This document shows positions 1 through 9,585 of a stretch of 64,000 bases of DNA, piece after piece (positions within the stretch are counted from its first letter, which is position 1; each line of letters starts with the position of its first letter). Below the pieces are notes generated by a model. The model was not told where the DNA came from, ran no database searches, and saw nothing but the letters and a program-made list of their open reading frames with translations. The stretch covers positions 2,418,001-2,482,000 of the forward strand of contig NZ_PKFQ01000001.1 of assembly GCF_002939475.1 (NCBI RefSeq), read 5' to 3'. This stretch comes from Streptomyces cinnamoneus. GTDB taxonomy: Bacteria; Actinomycetota; Actinomycetes; Streptomycetales; Streptomycetaceae. A program made the translations under genes and the position numbers.

Positions 1-831
1 ACCACCCGCGGCCGGGTCCTCCACTGGATAGCCGTGCACACCACGGCTGTGGCGGCGGCCCTGTTCTTCCTCCTGCCGTTCGTCTTCGTCTTCCTGACGT
101 CCGTCATGAGCGACGAACAGGCCATGAGCGGCGAGCTGTGGCCGCGCGGCTGGCACTGGTCGAACTACGAGGCCGTGCTCGACGCCCCCGGATTCCTCGA
201 CTGGTGGCGCAACTCGCTGATCTACGCGGGGCTGGGCACGCTCTTCGCCGTGTGCTCCTCCCTGCCGGTCGCCTACGCCCTGGCGAAGTTCCGCTTCCGG
301 GGCCGGCGGCCGGCGGTGCTGCTGGTCGTCGCCACGATGATGCTGCCGCCGCAGGTGGTGGTCGTCCCGATGTACCTGGTGTGGGCCCAGCAGCTGCACC
401 TGTCGGGCTCGCTGTGGCCACTGATCGTTCCGCTCGCCTTCGGCGACGCGTACTCCATCTTCCTGCTGCGGCAGTTCCTGCTGACGATCCCCCGCGAGTA
501 CCTGGAGTCGGCGAAGGTGGACGGCTGCGGCGAACTGCGCACGCTGACGCGGATCGTCGTGCCGATGGCCAAGCCGGGCATAGCGGCGGTCGCGCTCTTC
601 CAGTTCTTCTTCTGCTGGAACGACTACTTCGGACCGCAGATCTACGCCGCGCAGAACCCGGGCGCCTGGACCCTCTCCTACGGCCTGGAGTCGTTCAAGA
701 GCGCCCACGGCGTCAACTGGAACCTGACGATGGCGGCGACGGCGCTGGTCATGGCCCCGGTCGTCCTCGTCTTCTTCTTCGCCCAGAAAGCCTTCGTCGA
801 AGGCGTCACCCTCACCGGAGTAAAGGGCTGA
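1..831 (+). CDS. Carbohydrate ABC transporter permease (MalG type), 5' end cut by window
   Basis: Inner-membrane permease subunit of a binding-protein-dependent sugar importer. The reading frame is open from base 1 to the stop at 829-831, so the start probably lies outside the window; the first internal GTG is at 34. Several hydrophobic segments are visible. The EAA loop that contacts the ATPase is present (EYLESAKVDGCGELRTLTRI, about residues 155-175 of the visible part), with the usual C-terminal LTGVKG ending. It is followed after 5 bases by a GH4 glycosidase and then a sugar kinase. That order resembles the csnG-csnH-csnK part of the S. coelicolor chitosan-oligosaccharide uptake operon. 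The family call is firm; the substrate is an inference from neighbours. Confidence 0.9.
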   Translation, partial: TTRGRVLHWIAVHTTAVAAALFFLLPFVFVFLTSVMSDEQAMSGELWPRGWHWSNYEAVLDAPGFLDWWRNSLIYAGLGTLFAVCSSLPVAYALAKFRFRGRRPAVLLVVATMMLPPQVVVVPMYLVWAQQLHLSGSLWPLIVPLAFGDAYSIFLLRQFLLTIPREYLESAKVDGCGELRTLTRIVVPMAKPGIAAVALFQFFFCWNDYFGPQIYAAQNPGAWTLSYGLESFKSAHGVNWNLTMAATALVMAPVVLVFFFAQKAFVEGVTLTGVKG

Positions 832-836
832 TCGAC

Positions 837-2090
837 ATGAAACTCGCAGTGGTCGGCGGAGGCTCGACCTACACCCCGGAACTCGCCGACGGGTTCGCCC
901 GGCTGCGCGACGCGCTGCCGGTGACGGAGCTGGTGCTCGTCGACCCGGTCGCGGACCGGCTGGAGCTCGTCGGCGCCCTCGCCCGGCGGATCTTCGCCCG
1001 GCAGGGCCACCCCGGCCGGGTCTCCTGGACCGGCGACCTGGACGCGGCCGTCGACGGCGCCGACGCGGTGCTGCTCCAGCTGCGCGTCGGCGGTCAGGCG
1101 GCCCGCGACAAGGACGAGACCTGGCCGCTGGAGTGCGGCTGCGTGGGCCAGGAGACGACCGGTGCCGGCGGCCTCGCCAAGGCGCTGCGCACGGTGCCCG
1201 TGGTGCTCGGCATCGCCGAGCGGATCAGGCGCCGCAACCCCGGCGCGTGGATCGTGGACTTCACCAACCCGGTCGGGATCGTCACCCGTGCCCTGCTGAC
1301 GGCCGGGCACCGGGCCGTCGGGCTGTGCAACGTGGCCATCGGCTTCCAGCGCAAGTTCGCGAGGCTGCTGGGGGTCGCCCCGGAGGAGGTGTCGCTCGAC
1401 CACGTCGGCCTCAACCACCTCACGTGGGAGCGCGCGGTGCTCGTGGGCGGCGAGGACGTGCTGCCGCGCCTGCTCGCCGAGCACGGCGACGCCGTCGCGG
1501 CCGACCTGCGCATGCCGCGCGGGCTGCTGGACCGGCTGGGCGCCGTGCCCTCGTACTACCTGCGCTACTTCTACCAGCACGACGAGGTCGTGCGGGAGCT
1601 GAAGGGCAGGCCCTCGCGGGCGGCCGAGGTCGCGGAGATGGAGAAGCGGCTGCTGGCGCTGTACGCCGACCCGGCGCTCGACGAGAAACCGGAGCTCCTC
1701 GCCCGGCGCGGCGGCGCCTTCTACTCGGAGGCGGCCGTCGCGCTGACCTCCTCGCTGCTGACGGGCGCCGGTGACGTCCAGGTGGTCAACACGTTCAACA
1801 GCGGCACCTTCCCCTTCCTGCCCGACGACGCCGTGATCGAGGTGCCCGCGGCGGTGGACGCGCGCGGCGCCCACCCCCTGCCCGCACGCCCCCTGGAGCC
1901 GCTGTACGCGGGTCTGGTCGCCCATGTGACGGCGTACGAACAGCTGGCCCTGGAAGCGGCCCTCAAGGGCGGGCGCGACCGGGTGTTCGAGGCACTCCTG
2001 GCGCATCCCCTGGTGGGCCGGATCGCCCAGGCGGACCAGCTGACCGACAGCCTGATCGCTCACAACCGGGAGCACCTCGCGTGGGCGTGA
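837..2090 (+). CDS. Family 4 glycoside hydrolase (6-phospho-beta-glucosidase-like), CsnH-like
   Basis: 417-residue GH4 enzyme. The family uses NAD+ and a divalent metal to cleave glycosides by an oxidation-elimination mechanism in the cytoplasm. Visible are an N-terminal Rossmann motif (VGGGSTYTPEL), DFTNPVG, the metal-ligand region CNVAIG and LNHLTW. The ATG at 837 is 5 bases after the permease stop. The last bases overlap the kinase start, indicating a co-translated operon. Because a sugar kinase rather than a PTS lies beside it, the substrate may be an unphosphorylated or kinase-phosphorylated amino-sugar oligomer. Annotation pipelines would probably call it 6-phospho-beta-glucosidase; specificity cannot be read from the sequence. 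Confidence 0.88.
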   Translation: MKLAVVGGGSTYTPELADGFARLRDALPVTELVLVDPVADRLELVGALARRIFARQGHPGRVSWTGDLDAAVDGADAVLLQLRVGGQAARDKDETWPLECGCVGQETTGAGGLAKALRTVPVVLGIAERIRRRNPGAWIVDFTNPVGIVTRALLTAGHRAVGLCNVAIGFQRKFARLLGVAPEEVSLDHVGLNHLTWERAVLVGGEDVLPRLLAEHGDAVAADLRMPRGLLDRLGAVPSYYLRYFYQHDEVVRELKGRPSRAAEVAEMEKRLLALYADPALDEKPELLARRGGAFYSEAAVALTSSLLTGAGDVQVVNTFNSGTFPFLPDDAVIEVPAAVDARGAHPLPARPLEPLYAGLVAHVTAYEQLALEAALKGGRDRVFEALLAHPLVGRIAQADQLTDSLIAHNREHLAWA

Positions 2091-3073
2091 CCGCGGCGCT
2101 GCTCGCCGTGGACGCGGGCAACAGCAAGACCGACGTGACGCTGGTGGACACCGGCGGCCGGGTGCTGGCGTCGGCGCGCGGCGGGGGCTTCCAGCCGGTA
2201 CGCACGGGCACCGGGCCGGCGGTGGCGGACCTGGCGCGGATCGTGGCCGAGGTGGTGGAGAGGGCCGCTCCGTGCGGTGCGCCCCGTGTGGCGCACGTCC
2301 AGGCGTGCCTGGCCAACGCGGACCTGCCGGTGGAGGAGGAGCGGCTGACGGCGGAGATCGCCGCCCAGGGGTGGGCCCCCTCGGTGACGGTCGTCAACGA
2401 CACCTTCGCCCTGCTGCGCGCCGGGCTGCCCGACGGGGGCGAACCCACGGGCGTGGCCGTCGTGTGCGGGGCCGGCATCAACTGCGCGGGGCTCGCGCCC
2501 GGCGGGCGGACGGCCCGCTTCCCCGCCCTCGGCCGGATCTCCGGCGACTGGGGCGGCGGCGGCTACCTCGCGGAGGAGGCGCTGTGGCTGGCGGCCCGCG
2601 CGGCGGACGGCCGGGGCGAGGCCACGGCCCTGTCCGCCGCGCTGCCCGCCCACTTCGGGCTGGCCGGCATGGCGGAGCTCGTGGAGGCCCTGCACCTGGG
2701 ACACGTCCCGTGGGAGGACCGGTACCGGCTGACGCCGGTGCTCTTCGCGGTGGCCGCGGCCGGTGACGAGGTCGCGCGGACCGTCGTGGTGCGCCAGGCC
2801 GAGGAGGTGGTCACGATGGCCACCACCGCGCTGGCCCGGCTGGACCTGCTGGAACACGAGGTCCCGGTGGTGCTGGGCGGTGGGGTGCTCGCGGCCGGCC
2901 ACCGGCTGCTGCACGAGCGGATCGGGGCGCTCCTGGCCCGGCGCGCCCCGCTGGCGGTGCCCCGGGTGGTGACCGCCCCGCCCGTGCTGGGCGCGGCGCT
3001 GCTGGCCCTGGACCACGCGGGGGCGCCGGAGACGGCCCACGCCCGGCTGCGCGCCCACTACGCCGGCGGCTAG
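2081..3073 (+). CDS. BadF/BadG/BcrA/BcrD-type sugar kinase (N-acetylglucosamine kinase-like)
   Basis: 330-residue ASKHA-fold kinase. The phosphate-1 motif LLAVDAGNSKTD is at the N terminus, CGAGINC and GDWGGGG lie in the middle, and VLGGGVL is near the C terminus, as in N-acetylglucosamine kinases. It would phosphorylate the monosaccharide released by the GH4 enzyme. The GTG at 2081 overlaps the GH4 gene by 10 bases and has GGGAG eight bases upstream; a GTG at 2087 (GTGA overlap) is an alternative start. It is the last gene of the operon, since 214 bases separate it from the next cluster. It corresponds in position to csnK of S. coelicolor. Confidence 0.82.
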   Translation: MGVTAALLAVDAGNSKTDVTLVDTGGRVLASARGGGFQPVRTGTGPAVADLARIVAEVVERAAPCGAPRVAHVQACLANADLPVEEERLTAEIAAQGWAPSVTVVNDTFALLRAGLPDGGEPTGVAVVCGAGINCAGLAPGGRTARFPALGRISGDWGGGGYLAEEALWLAARAADGRGEATALSAALPAHFGLAGMAELVEALHLGHVPWEDRYRLTPVLFAVAAAGDEVARTVVVRQAEEVVTMATTALARLDLLEHEVPVVLGGGVLAAGHRLLHERIGALLARRAPLAVPRVVTAPPVLGAALLALDHAGAPETAHARLRAHYAGG

Positions 3074-3287
3074 CGCCCGGACTCGTACGGGAACCGAACA
3101 GACCCGGCACACGTGTAGAGAAGGGACGGCCGGCACGGACGCCCCGTCGTGAAGATCCCGATCCGAACAAGATCGATGCACGACCGGTGTGTTTGTCAGT
3201 CCCTGCGGCCATACTGCTGGCCGGGCACCCGTCCTGGCGCCGCCGCACCGGCGCCGGGACACCGCCGGCGACCAAGGGGGAGGTCAC
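3074..3287. other. Intergenic region between sugar operon and signalling island
   Basis: No gene is seen in these 214 bases. The region must hold the end of the sugar operon and the promoter of the signalling island. A strong ribosome binding site (GGGGGAGG) lies just before the GTG at 3288. No convincing -35/-10 pair or terminator hairpin was identified by eye. Confidence 0.4.
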
Positions 3288-4652
3288 GTGTCATCAGGGC
3301 AGCCGGATCCTGGCACGCGACGCACTGCCTGGCGCGAGGGCGTGGACCGGCTGAGAGCCTCGGCCACGACCGAACCGGGCAGACTGCGCATCATCGGGGC
3401 CGCCCTGGCCGGCCTGCTGGTCCTGTTCGGCGCCGTCACCGCCTGGCAGGTCACCGACCGCGCGGCGGCCGCGGACGCCGTGGTCGGGCGCAGCCAGCCG
3501 CTGAGCGCCGACGCCGCCGACATCTACCGCTCGCTCGCCGACGCCGACACCACCGCCGCGGGCGGCTTCCTCGCCGGGGGGCAGGAGCCGGCCGCGGTCC
3601 GGCGGCGGTACGAGCAGGACATCTCCCTCGCGTCCGAGCTCCTGGTGCGGGCGTCCGCCAACACCAGCGGCTCGGACACCGCGCGCCGGCAGATATCCCT
3701 GCTCAACGCGCAGCTGCCGCTCTACACCGGTCTCGTGGAGACCGCCCGCGCCACCAACCGGCAAGGCCTCCCGCTGGGCGGCGCCTACCTGCGCTATGCG
3801 AGCGAGCGGATGCGCGAGGAGCTGCTGCCCGCCGCCCGGGGGCTGTACGAGGCCGAGACGGGCAGGCTGGGCGCCGACTACGCCCGCGCCGAGGCCTGGC
3901 CCTGGGCCGCGCTGGGCACCGGCGCCCTGGCCCTGGGCGCCCTCGGCTGGGCCCAGCGCCGCAACTACCTGCGCACCAACCGGGTCCTCAACCGGGGGAT
4001 GCTGGCAGCCACCGGCGCCGCCACGCTGACGCTGCTGTGGCTCGCGGCCGGCCACGGCCTGGCCCGCGCCCAGCTGGGCGACTCCCACGAGCACGGGGCC
4101 AGGTCCCTCCAGGTGCTGAACGAGGCCCGGATCGCCGCGCTCCAGGCCCGGGGCGACGAGAGCCTGACCCTGGTGGCGCGCGGCGCCGTGCTCACTCCGG
4201 GCGGCGACGACGCCTACGAGGCCGGCTATCTGACGGGCATGCACCGGCTGATCGGCGGCACCGGCCCGGACGCCGGAGCCGGCAGCCTGCTGGACCGGGC
4301 GCGCTCCCTGGCGGACGGCTCCACGGGGCGCGAGCCGGTGACCGACGCGATGGAGGCCGTACGGGAGTGGCAGCGGCGGCACGCCGACGCCCGGGCCGCC
4401 GACGTCGGCGGCTACTACGAACGCGCGCTGCCGAAGGTGATCGGCGACAAGGACAGCACGGCCGAGACGTTCGACCGGGTGGACACCGCGCTGCGCCGGG
4501 CCCTGGTGAGCGAGCAGGGCGACTTCCGGCGCGCCGCGGACGGCGGGCGCGACGCGCTCACCGGACTGGCCGCCGGAGCCGCCGTGCTGGCCGTGCTGGG
4601 CGCCGCGGGCGCGGTGCTCGGCATCGGGCGCAGGCTGTCGGAGTACCGGTGA
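3288..4652 (+). CDS. GlnX-like four-helix membrane sensor protein
   Basis: 454-residue membrane protein with predicted helices near residues 34-53, 205-222, 235-255 and 425-447, which leave two large extracytoplasmic helical regions. It lies directly upstream of a GlnH-like solute-binding protein and two genes upstream of a PknG-like kinase. In mycobacteria GlnX (four helices) relays amino-acid binding by GlnH to PknG. The same role is inferred here from topology and order, not from sequence identity. The start is GTG 3288, chosen for the GGGGGAGG ribosome site. The last four bases overlap a possible GTG start of the next gene. Confidence 0.7.
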   Translation: MSSGQPDPGTRRTAWREGVDRLRASATTEPGRLRIIGAALAGLLVLFGAVTAWQVTDRAAAADAVVGRSQPLSADAADIYRSLADADTTAAGGFLAGGQEPAAVRRRYEQDISLASELLVRASANTSGSDTARRQISLLNAQLPLYTGLVETARATNRQGLPLGGAYLRYASERMREELLPAARGLYEAETGRLGADYARAEAWPWAALGTGALALGALGWAQRRNYLRTNRVLNRGMLAATGAATLTLLWLAAGHGLARAQLGDSHEHGARSLQVLNEARIAALQARGDESLTLVARGAVLTPGGDDAYEAGYLTGMHRLIGGTGPDAGAGSLLDRARSLADGSTGREPVTDAMEAVREWQRRHADARAADVGGYYERALPKVIGDKDSTAETFDRVDTALRRALVSEQGDFRRAADGGRDALTGLAAGAAVLAVLGAAGAVLGIGRRLSEYR

Positions 4653-4669
4653 CGCGGGGAGGCGGGGGC

Positions 4670-5638
4670 ATGGGCGGGCGGTCCGGGGGAGCGGTCGCGG
4701 CGGCGGTGCGGGCCGCGCCGTGCGCGGTGGCCGTGGTGGCCGCCGCGGTGCTGTGGCCGGTCCCCGCGGACGCCGGCGGCGCTCACCGGGCGGCCCCCGC
4801 GGCGGCCCGCCCGCCGGCCGGCCCGGCGTCCGCCGCGTGCGCGGACCCGGAGGCCAGCCTGCGGCCGCGGACCACCGACGGCCCGGCCGTACGGCGCATC
4901 AAGGACCGCGGCCGGCTGATCGCGGGCGTCGACCAGAACAGCTACCGCTGGGGCTACCGCGACCCGGCCACCCGCGAGCTGAGCGGCTTCGACATCGACC
5001 TCGTACGGGCCGTGGCCAAGGCCGTCCTCGGCGACCCCGACAAGGTCACCTTTCTGGCGATCCCCACCAACCAGCGCATACCCGCGCTGGAAAAGGGCAA
5101 GGTGGACATCATCGCGCGCACCATGACCATCAACTGCGACCGGATCAAGCAAGTCGCCTTCTCGACGGCCTATTTCGAGGCCGGGCAGCAGGTGCTGGCC
5201 CCCAAGGGCTCACCGGTCACGGCGTTCGACGACAGCCTGAAGGGGAAGAAAGTCTGTACGGCCAAGGGCTCCACGGGCGAGAGCGAGCTGAGGCACGAGT
5301 CGCACGGCGCCTCCGTGCTGACCGTGCCCAACCAGCTCGACTGCCTGGTGCGGCTCCAGCTGGGACAGGTCGACGCGGTGATCACCGACAGCGCGCTGGC
5401 CGCCGGGCAGGCGGCCCAGGACCCGTCCGTGCGACTCGTCGGCAAACCGTTCACCACCGAGTCGTACGGCGTGGCGATGAACCTGGGCGACGAAGACCTG
5501 GTACGCCGGGTCAACGCAGTACTGGAGGACTATCGCCGCGGCGGCGACGACAGCCCCTGGATGCTGGCCTACCGCAAGTGGCTGGCGGCCGACCTCAAGG
5601 GGATCACCGCGCCGCCGCAGCCGAAGTACAAGGACTGA
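4670..5638 (+). CDS. GlnH-like extracellular glutamate/aspartate-binding protein
   Basis: Family 3 periplasmic-binding-protein fold. After a Sec signal peptide (hydrophobic run then PADAGG) come IKDRGRLIAGVDQNSYRWG, GFDIDLVRAVAKAV and DIIARTMTINCDR. These are typical of glutamate-binding proteins including mycobacterial GlnH. No permease or ATPase gene is near, so it probably works as a ligand sensor for the GlnX/PknG pathway rather than as a transporter. The ATG at 4670 has GGGGAGG seven bases upstream; GTG 4649, overlapping the preceding stop, is the alternative. Two cysteines in the mature part (MTINCDR, VCTAKG) could form a disulfide. Confidence 0.82.
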   Translation: MGGRSGGAVAAAVRAAPCAVAVVAAAVLWPVPADAGGAHRAAPAAARPPAGPASAACADPEASLRPRTTDGPAVRRIKDRGRLIAGVDQNSYRWGYRDPATRELSGFDIDLVRAVAKAVLGDPDKVTFLAIPTNQRIPALEKGKVDIIARTMTINCDRIKQVAFSTAYFEAGQQVLAPKGSPVTAFDDSLKGKKVCTAKGSTGESELRHESHGASVLTVPNQLDCLVRLQLGQVDAVITDSALAAGQAAQDPSVRLVGKPFTTESYGVAMNLGDEDLVRRVNAVLEDYRRGGDDSPWMLAYRKWLAADLKGITAPPQPKYKD

Positions 5639-5683
5639 CGGACCCTGCGGCGCGCGCCGCGGACACGACAGGAGAGGGGATCG

Positions 5684-7006
5684 ATGGCGGTCGCGGGGCC
5701 CACCGGGCCGGCCTTGAGCCGCGAGGAGGTGGACCGTGCGCTGGCGAGGCTCGCCGCGGAGCACGAGGCCGTCGAGTCCTCGCTGCTCGCCCTCCAGGAC
5801 CACGCCGGCCGGCGGCTCCTGGAAGGCGCCGAGCTGAACGGCACCACCCTGAGCCGGTGGACGGCCACCGAGCAGCTCATCACCCAGCTGTGGGTGTACT
5901 TCGACGCCTACACCGACGCGCTGGAGTCGGCCCGCGAGCTGCGCGGCCGCCGGCGCTGGCCCACCCAGACGGAGCTGTCCGAGCTCACCGACCTGCTCTC
6001 GGGCACCGCCCTGATCCTGCCCTCCGGCCCCCCGGCGGCCACCGCGCTCGCCCTGGGCCCCGCCGCCCGGCTCAGCGAGCGCATGAGCCTGACGGAGCTG
6101 GTCGAGCGGATGAACGGCTGGTACGCCCAGGCGCTGGACGTGGTCGTCACGGCCGACGCCGTCTGGTCCGCGCTGCCGGCCCGCATCGACCTGCTCGCCG
6201 CCGAGCTGCAGCGCACCCGCGCCCTCGCCCACTCCGTGGGCGTGCGTCCGGGCGAGCACCCCTCCGGCGACGACCTGGAGGAGATCGCCCGCGAACTGGC
6301 CGCGCTGCGATCCGAGGTGATATCGGATCCGCTCGCCTTCTGGGCCGGCGCCTCCCCCAGCGCGGCCCCCGGTGGCGGCCGCCCCGACACCACCCGCTAC
6401 GACCGCGCCGCCCGGGCCCTGGAGGACGTGCGCCGGGAGGTGGAAGCCGTGCTGGACGTCCGGCAGGACGCCGAGCAGCGGCTGATGCGCGTGCGCGACG
6501 TCCTCTCGCGCGCCGACCGCACCCTCGGCGAGGCCCGCCTGGCGCGGACCGAGGTCCTCTCGAAGATCGCCGCCTATGAGGTGCCGGCCGTCTCCGGGCC
6601 GCCCACCGCGCTGTACGAGCAGCTGTCCGCCGCCGCCGAGCACCGCAGGCACGCCCGGTGGCACCGGCTCTCGCCGCTCCTGGACGGCCTGGAGCAGCGG
6701 GCCGACGAGGAGCTGCTGCGGGCCCGCGAGTCGCTGACGGCGGTGACCGCGCCCCTGGCCGTCCGGGCCGAGCTGCGCGGCCGCCTGGACGCGTACAGGG
6801 CGAAGGCGTCGCGGCTCGGGCTGGCCGAGGACCTCTTCGTCGTCGAGCGGTACGACGTGGCGCGGCGCATGCTGTGGAGCGCGCCCTGCGACCTGGTCGC
6901 CGCGGAGAACGCGGTCCTGCGCTACCAGCGGGCCGTGACGGGCACGCCGGACCCGCCGGCCGGGCCGGCCGCCGCGGGGCCCGCCGACCACAGGGGGGAC
7001 GCGTGA
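5684..7006 (+). CDS. Coiled-coil protein of the PknG cluster, unknown function
   Basis: 440-residue, highly charged, helical protein with no signal peptide or membrane segment. Long heptad-like Leu/Ala/Glu/Arg stretches suggest coiled coils at about residues 10-60, 185-225 and 240-310. I recognise no catalytic motif. It starts at ATG 5684 after GGAGAGGGG, and its stop overlaps the GTG of the kinase gene (GTGA), so it is translated with the kinase. It may be an adaptor or substrate of the kinase; that is an inference from coupling only. Confidence 0.7.
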   Translation: MAVAGPTGPALSREEVDRALARLAAEHEAVESSLLALQDHAGRRLLEGAELNGTTLSRWTATEQLITQLWVYFDAYTDALESARELRGRRRWPTQTELSELTDLLSGTALILPSGPPAATALALGPAARLSERMSLTELVERMNGWYAQALDVVVTADAVWSALPARIDLLAAELQRTRALAHSVGVRPGEHPSGDDLEEIARELAALRSEVISDPLAFWAGASPSAAPGGGRPDTTRYDRAARALEDVRREVEAVLDVRQDAEQRLMRVRDVLSRADRTLGEARLARTEVLSKIAAYEVPAVSGPPTALYEQLSAAAEHRRHARWHRLSPLLDGLEQRADEELLRARESLTAVTAPLAVRAELRGRLDAYRAKASRLGLAEDLFVVERYDVARRMLWSAPCDLVAAENAVLRYQRAVTGTPDPPAGPAAAGPADHRGDA

Positions 7007-9582
7007 ACGGCACGAGCTGTCAGCGGCAGGACTGCGCCGGTTCGTACGAGGACGTCGGCGGCGGCGAGTTGTACTGCGACGTCTGCGGGCTCGCCCCGGT
7101 CGTCTCGCCGGGCGGGCGGCTCTCCTCGCCGGCCACGGGCGTCACGCGCCCGGGCGGGCGGGGCGGGGCCGTGGCCGAGGGCCAGGTCGGCCCGGGTTCC
7201 GGCCGTTCGTCCTCCGGTTCCGGTTCCGGCTCCTCGTCCGGACCGTCGCGGCGGGGCTCGGCCGGCTCGGGACGTTCCTCCCGGTCGTCGGGCTCGCGGC
7301 GCTCGGTGTCCGGCCGGCTGTCCCTGTCGGCCTCCGCCGACACCGAGGGCACGGGCCCGCCGTCGGTGTCGGTGCGCAGCGGCCGGCAGTCCACCGGCGG
7401 CTCGTCCGGCCGGCACCGGCTGGGCGCCGGCCTGGTGGCCATGCCGGGCGTGCCGCGGCCCGATCCGCGCACCGCCGTGCTGGCCGACCCGGAGGTGCCC
7501 GAGCGCAAGCGGTTCTGCAGCAGGAGCGACTGCGGTGCCGCGGTGGGGCGTGCGCGCGGTGACCGGCCCGGGCGCGTCGAGGGCTTCTGCACCAAGTGCG
7601 GCCACCCGTATTCGTTCGTGCCCAAGCTGCACCCGGGCGACGTGGTGCACGGCCAGTACGAGGTGGCCGGCTGCCTCGCGCACGGCGGACTGGGCTGGAT
7701 CTACCTGGCGATCGACCGCGCGGTCTCCGACCGGTGGGTGGTGCTCAAGGGCCTGCTCGACACGGGGGACGAGGACGCGCTGGCCGCCGCCGTCTCCGAG
7801 CGGCGCTTCCTCGCCGAGATCGAACACTCCAACATCGTGCGCATCTACAACTTCGTCGAGCACCTCGACCAGCGCACCGGCAGCCTCGACGGCTACATCG
7901 TCATGGAGTACGTGGGCGGGAAGTCGCTCAAGGAGATCGCCAACGACCGGCGCGCCCCCGACGGCAGACGCGACCCGCTGCCGGTCGAGCAGGCGTGCGC
8001 CTACGGCATCGAGGCCCTGGAGGCGCTGGCCCACCTGCACAGCCGCAACCTGCTCTACTGCGACTTCAAGGTCGACAACGCCATCCAGCAGCAGGACCAG
8101 CTCAAGCTCATCGACATGGGCGCGGTCCGCCGCATGGACGACCACGACAGCCCCATCTACGGCACGGTCGGCTACCAGGCCCCCGAGGTCGCCGAGGTGG
8201 GCCCCTCGGTGGCCTCCGACCTCTACACGGTGGCGCGCACCCTGGCCGTGCTCACCTTCGACTTCCAGGGCTACACGAACGTCTTCGCCGCCAGTCTGCC
8301 CGACCCGGGCCACATCGAGGTCTTCGGCCGCTACGAGTCCTTCTACCGGTTGCTGGTGCGGGCCACCGACCCCGATCCGGCACGGCGGTTCGCGTCCGCC
8401 GACGAGATGGCGGAGCAGCTGACGGGGGTGCTGCGGGAGATCGTGGCGCTCCAGACGGGCACGCCCCGGCCCGCGCTGTCCACGTTGTTCGGGCCGGAGC
8501 CCAAGGTGGTGGACACCGCGCTCTTCCGGGCCCGCACCGACGACGTCTCGGCGCTGGGCGCGCGGGTGACGAGCCGTCGGGCGCGGGGGGCCGCCGCCGC
8601 GCCGGCCGCGGGCCCGGTGCCCGCGGGCGGCGCGGCCGCCGTGGCCGTCGCGCCCCTCGACGCGCGGGCCGCCGCGCTGGCCCTGCCGCTCCCCCGGGTC
8701 GACGCCGACGACCCCAACGCGGGCTTCCTGGCCGGGCTCCTCGCCTCCCAGCCGGCCGAGCTGGACGCCGCCCTGCGCGCCGCCCCCGTGGACTCGCCGG
8801 AACTGCGGCTGCGCCGCGTCCGGGCCCGGCTGGAGCTGGGTGAGGACGAGCCGGCGGCGCAGACGCTCGCCGCGCTGGAGGCCGCCCGGCCCGACGACTG
8901 GCGCACCATCTGGTACCGGGGCGTCCACGCGCTCGCCACCGGCGACCACGAGCGGGCCGCCCTGTCCTTCGACGCCGTCTACGACGCGTTCCCCGGCGAG
9001 CCCGCCCCGAAGCTGGCGCTGGGCGTGTGCGCGGAGACGCTCGGCCAGCTCGACAACGCCGCCGAGTACTACCGGCTGGTGTGGTCGACCGACCCCGGTT
9101 TCGTCAGCGCCGCCTTCGCGCTGGCCCGGGTGCGGCTCGCCGCCGGTGACCGGGCCGGCGGGGTGAGCGCGCTGGAGTCCGTGTCGGAGGCGTCCATCCA
9201 CTATACGGCGGCGCGCATCGCAGCCGTGCGCGCCCGGCTGCGGCAGCGCTCCCCGCGGGAGGCCCGGCTGGGCGACGACCTGCGGGCGGCCGCCGGGCAG
9301 GTGGAGCGGCTCGCGGACTTCGGGCTGGACGCGGTGCGGCGCGAGCAACTGGCGACGGAGGTGCTGGGCACCGCCCTCGACTGGGTGCTGTCCGGCGGCG
9401 GCACGGCCGGCGGCGCGCCGCCGGACTCCGGGCCGCTGCTCGGCAGCGCCCTGGACGAGCGGGGCCTGCGGTTCGGGCTGGAACGCTCGTACCGCGTGCT
9501 GGCCCGGCTCGCCCAGCGCGGTGAGGAACGGATCGAACTGGTGGAACGGGCCAACCGTTACCGCCCCAGGACATGGGTGTGA
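7003..9582 (+). CDS. pknG: PknG-type serine/threonine protein kinase with zinc ribbons and C-terminal TPR
   Basis: 859-residue soluble kinase. Order: N-terminal zinc ribbon (C6, C11, C25, C28); a Ser/Gly-rich, probably phosphorylated linker; a second ribbon (CSRSDCG, CTKCG) as in the PknG rubredoxin-like domain; kinase domain with VVLKG Lys249, CDFKVDN with Asp354 and IDMG with Asp371 (DMG instead of DFG); then a TPR-like helical domain over the last 300 residues. The HRD motif is YCD, as in mycobacterial PknG. In mycobacteria PknG phosphorylates the FHA protein GarA and controls glutamate metabolism; an FHA protein is four genes downstream here. GTG 7003 overlaps the upstream stop. Confidence 0.92.
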   Translation: MNGTSCQRQDCAGSYEDVGGGELYCDVCGLAPVVSPGGRLSSPATGVTRPGGRGGAVAEGQVGPGSGRSSSGSGSGSSSGPSRRGSAGSGRSSRSSGSRRSVSGRLSLSASADTEGTGPPSVSVRSGRQSTGGSSGRHRLGAGLVAMPGVPRPDPRTAVLADPEVPERKRFCSRSDCGAAVGRARGDRPGRVEGFCTKCGHPYSFVPKLHPGDVVHGQYEVAGCLAHGGLGWIYLAIDRAVSDRWVVLKGLLDTGDEDALAAAVSERRFLAEIEHSNIVRIYNFVEHLDQRTGSLDGYIVMEYVGGKSLKEIANDRRAPDGRRDPLPVEQACAYGIEALEALAHLHSRNLLYCDFKVDNAIQQQDQLKLIDMGAVRRMDDHDSPIYGTVGYQAPEVAEVGPSVASDLYTVARTLAVLTFDFQGYTNVFAASLPDPGHIEVFGRYESFYRLLVRATDPDPARRFASADEMAEQLTGVLREIVALQTGTPRPALSTLFGPEPKVVDTALFRARTDDVSALGARVTSRRARGAAAAPAAGPVPAGGAAAVAVAPLDARAAALALPLPRVDADDPNAGFLAGLLASQPAELDAALRAAPVDSPELRLRRVRARLELGEDEPAAQTLAALEAARPDDWRTIWYRGVHALATGDHERAALSFDAVYDAFPGEPAPKLALGVCAETLGQLDNAAEYYRLVWSTDPGFVSAAFALARVRLAAGDRAGGVSALESVSEASIHYTAARIAAVRARLRQRSPREARLGDDLRAAAGQVERLADFGLDAVRREQLATEVLGTALDWVLSGGGTAGGAPPDSGPLLGSALDERGLRFGLERSYRVLARLAQRGEERIELVERANRYRPRTWV

Positions 9583-9585
9583 TCG

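Noticed and set aside
4670..5638. Glutamate ABC importer binding protein
   Set aside because: No permease or ATPase gene accompanies it; the GlnX/PknG neighbours favour a sensor role, although the fold is the same.
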